The translations under genes and the position numbers were made by a program. The notes below the pieces were generated by a model that saw only the letters and a program-made list of their open reading frames with translations, had not been told where the DNA came from and ran no database searches. Below, one piece after another: positions 62,342-64,000 of a stretch of 64,000 nucleotides of DNA (its first letter is position 1; every line of letters begins with the position of its first letter). Origin of the DNA: Bacteroidota bacterium (GTDB lineage Bacteria > Bacteroidota > Bacteroidia > Bacteroidales > Lentimicrobiaceae); the NCBI GenBank assembly GCA_023441805.1, contig JAEZNO010000021.1:1-64000 (forward strand). Direction: 5' to 3'.

Positions 62342-64000
62342 ATGAAGAACCTACGAATTATAATTACCGTATTGATCACCTCGGTAATTGCAATTTTCAT
62401 GGGATCTGCAATCAGATCATACTACCTGTTTCTCAAAGAGCCTGTACTACCGGTATTAAATGCTCACACTGAAGATGCTGCAATACTCATTTCATCAAAA
62501 TCTACTTTTAAATTATTCGAATCGGTCAACAATTCATCCTTTGTTGAACTTTTTAATTCAGAATCAAGCACTTATAATCAAATCAATAAGTATCTGGATT
62601 CAATTTATCTGAAAAGTAACAAATTGAAGAAACTTATTGAGTCATCTGAAATAGTTTTAGGAATATATCCAAATGGAGAATTTAACAATTGGCTGATTAC
62701 ATTGCAAACAGGGAAAACCAGTGGAAGACTAATCCGTTCAGAACTTAACAAAATATTTTCAAATGATACAGTTACCTTCTCAAAGTCACATAATGATATC
62801 ACCAGAATTTCCAATCAAAAAGGGAATATCTGGTACTATATTAAAAAGGGCATATTAACTGCATGTAACGACAGCATACTTCTCCATCAAAGCCTTGAAG
62901 GTTTGGAGTCAAATAAAAGCCTTGCATCTGATTCATCTTTAGCAAAGCTAGCATTAACCAGAGGAAAGAGAGTTGATGGTAATATTATTATCAATACCCG
63001 AATATTGACTGATGCAATCTGGCCTGGACACGCTCTATTACTTGAAAAAGGTACTCCCTTTGATGGATGGATTTCGTTTGATTTGAATTTTAAAAAGAAT
63101 AGCTTACAGCTTGGTGGCTTTTCCAGCACTTATTCAGCCCATTTATTCAGAGAACAAGAGCCAATTGAAAATCAAAGTTATTTAGATTACCCGGGGAAAA
63201 CAACATTGGGGATAACATTAGCACTGAGTGATATTGCTTCATATAGCTCCCATTTTCTGAATAAAGACACACTACATGTTAAAGGTTATGACAAAACTAT
63301 AAAAGAAGAAACCATAGAAATTTTTAAGCCAAAAGACCATATTAAATCATGGATTGGCAATTCTGTGAGTCTAATATTTACTAATGATTATTTCAGCAAT
63401 AACCATACCGGACAGTTAGTTATGATAGACTGTCGGGACAAAGATAGTGCAGCATGGTATTTAAAACCATTTATTGAGCCAATAAATGATTCAGTAGGAA
63501 AGTTACACTACCATAATTTGGCAACTGATTTATTTGGTAGTGCATTCAATATGAGAGGCACTTTATACTACATGATCTCGAAAAATTATGTAAATATTTC
63601 AGCTGATAAAAATCTATTATCTGCGGGTACAAAACAAACAAACACCCGTATGAAAGATATTGAAACAGCGAAAGAGAATGTCGGGAATAAATCAACTATT
63701 TCAGTGTTGATACGCCCTGAAAGTGTTGCTAAGTGGCTAAAAAATAATCAAACAAATAAGTGTCTTTTATCTTTTCTTAGCCGGCAATCCTCAATTGGAT
63801 TTCAATATAATGCAGGGCAATCACTAGAATATACACATGCATGGATTTATCCCAATATCAAATCGAAAGCACTTTATGCAGAAAGTGAATTGGCAAGGCC
63901 TAAACCACAAGATGTCATGTTACTTGATTCTGACCAGGCAGGTTCAGTAAATAAGGATACTATTCAAGATTTGAGTGAAACTTCATCTTCTTTATCAGCG
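62342..64000 (+). CDS. large membrane-anchored protein, truncated by window end
   Basis: An ORF of 553 codons from ATG that stays open to the last base of the window. The N-terminus has one membrane helix (about 5-22, IIITVLITSVIAIFMGSAI), so it is an anchored envelope protein with a large outside or periplasmic part. The rest is soluble with many Ser, Asn and Lys, with phrases such as GWISFDLNFKKNSLQLGGF and STISVLIRPESVAKWL that look like repeated beta-rich modules of a DUF3352-like layout, but I do not claim that family. The true length is unknown. Confidence 0.75.
   Translation, partial: MKNLRIIITVLITSVIAIFMGSAIRSYYLFLKEPVLPVLNAHTEDAAILISSKSTFKLFESVNNSSFVELFNSESSTYNQINKYLDSIYLKSNKLKKLIESSEIVLGIYPNGEFNNWLITLQTGKTSGRLIRSELNKIFSNDTVTFSKSHNDITRISNQKGNIWYYIKKGILTACNDSILLHQSLEGLESNKSLASDSSLAKLALTRGKRVDGNIIINTRILTDAIWPGHALLLEKGTPFDGWISFDLNFKKNSLQLGGFSSTYSAHLFREQEPIENQSYLDYPGKTTLGITLALSDIASYSSHFLNKDTLHVKGYDKTIKEETIEIFKPKDHIKSWIGNSVSLIFTNDYFSNNHTGQLVMIDCRDKDSAAWYLKPFIEPINDSVGKLHYHNLATDLFGSAFNMRGTLYYMISKNYVNISADKNLLSAGTKQTNTRMKDIETAKENVGNKSTISVLIRPESVAKWLKNNQTNKCLLSFLSRQSSIGFQYNAGQSLEYTHAWIYPNIKSKALYAESELARPKPQDVMLLDSDQAGSVNKDTIQDLSETSSSLSA

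Noticed and set aside
1..64000. tRNA or rRNA genes, CRISPR arrays, insertion sequences, prophage
   Set aside because: No cloverleaf, spaced direct-repeat array, transposase or integrase motif was found on either strand in the intergenic stretches.

Overview
The window looks like an AT-rich chromosomal segment from a member of the Bacteroidota, probably Bacteroidales or a close relative. The evidence is a C-terminal type IX secretion (T9SS) sorting domain, TonB-dependent and DUF5686-type outer-membrane proteins, a FeoA-FeoB fusion, families largely confined to this phylum (DUF5063, DUF5606), and repeated -7 elements of the form TAnnTTTG, several with a TTG about 18-23 bp upstream. Most genes lack a visible Shine-Dalgarno sequence. 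I saw no rRNA, tRNA, CRISPR array, insertion sequence or prophage.

Layout. 1-5.9 kb: a minus-strand operon mnmE - GNAT acetyltransferase - hemerythrin/PAS (DUF438) protein - DUF1858 protein, then divergent sucD, then a PfkB sugar kinase on the minus strand. 6.0-13.9 kb: a seven-gene collinear block (two paralogous lipoproteins, TonB-dependent receptor, WtpA-like binding protein, duplicated sulfite-oxidase-fold protein, WtpB permease, WtpC ATPase) that reads as an outer-to-inner-membrane molybdate/tungstate importer. 13.9-16 kb: Fur/PerR-family regulator and Dps behind a PerR-like palindrome, an unusual tandemly duplicated hairpin, and endonuclease IV. 16-24.6 kb: a cysteine-cluster PAS kinase, a bile-acid-symporter-like carrier, trmD-rplS, a POTRA/beta-barrel protein, DUF5063, nth, bcp and recA.

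24.7-30 kb: a TPR lipoprotein and an Hpt protein, then the iron operon feoAB - M50 metalloprotease - small Cys-rich membrane protein. 30-36.4 kb: a T9SS-secreted beta-propeller-like protein, an OB-fold-like lipoprotein and a DUF5686 outer-membrane protein. 36.4-44.2 kb: a glycan-degradation operon (glucoamylase-like/GH144-like, GH43 with discoidin domain, GH3) followed by an S9 peptidase. 44.2-45.8 kb: a noncoding stretch with 11-bp tandem repeats and nested hairpins, then small genes. 45.8-64 kb: ECF sigma factor, uvrA, a soluble hybrid kinase, a glycosyltransferase, DUF5606, pyrK-pyrD, TM2 and DUF2752 membrane proteins, a stand-alone EF-G, purD, a multi-spanning membrane protein, rnhB, an outer-membrane protein, and a large gene truncated by the window end.

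Most of the window is housekeeping: DNA repair (nfo, nth, uvrA, recA, rnhB), translation (mnmE, trmD, rplS, EF-G), and purine and pyrimidine synthesis. The least ordinary parts are the oxyanion-uptake island with its cofactor-less sulfite-oxidase-fold protein, the Cys-poor Fur regulator with its palindrome, the duplicated hairpin after dps, the protease inserted in the feo operon, and the repeat/hairpin region near 44.3-44.6 kb. All family assignments rest on reading motifs by eye; no database search was run.
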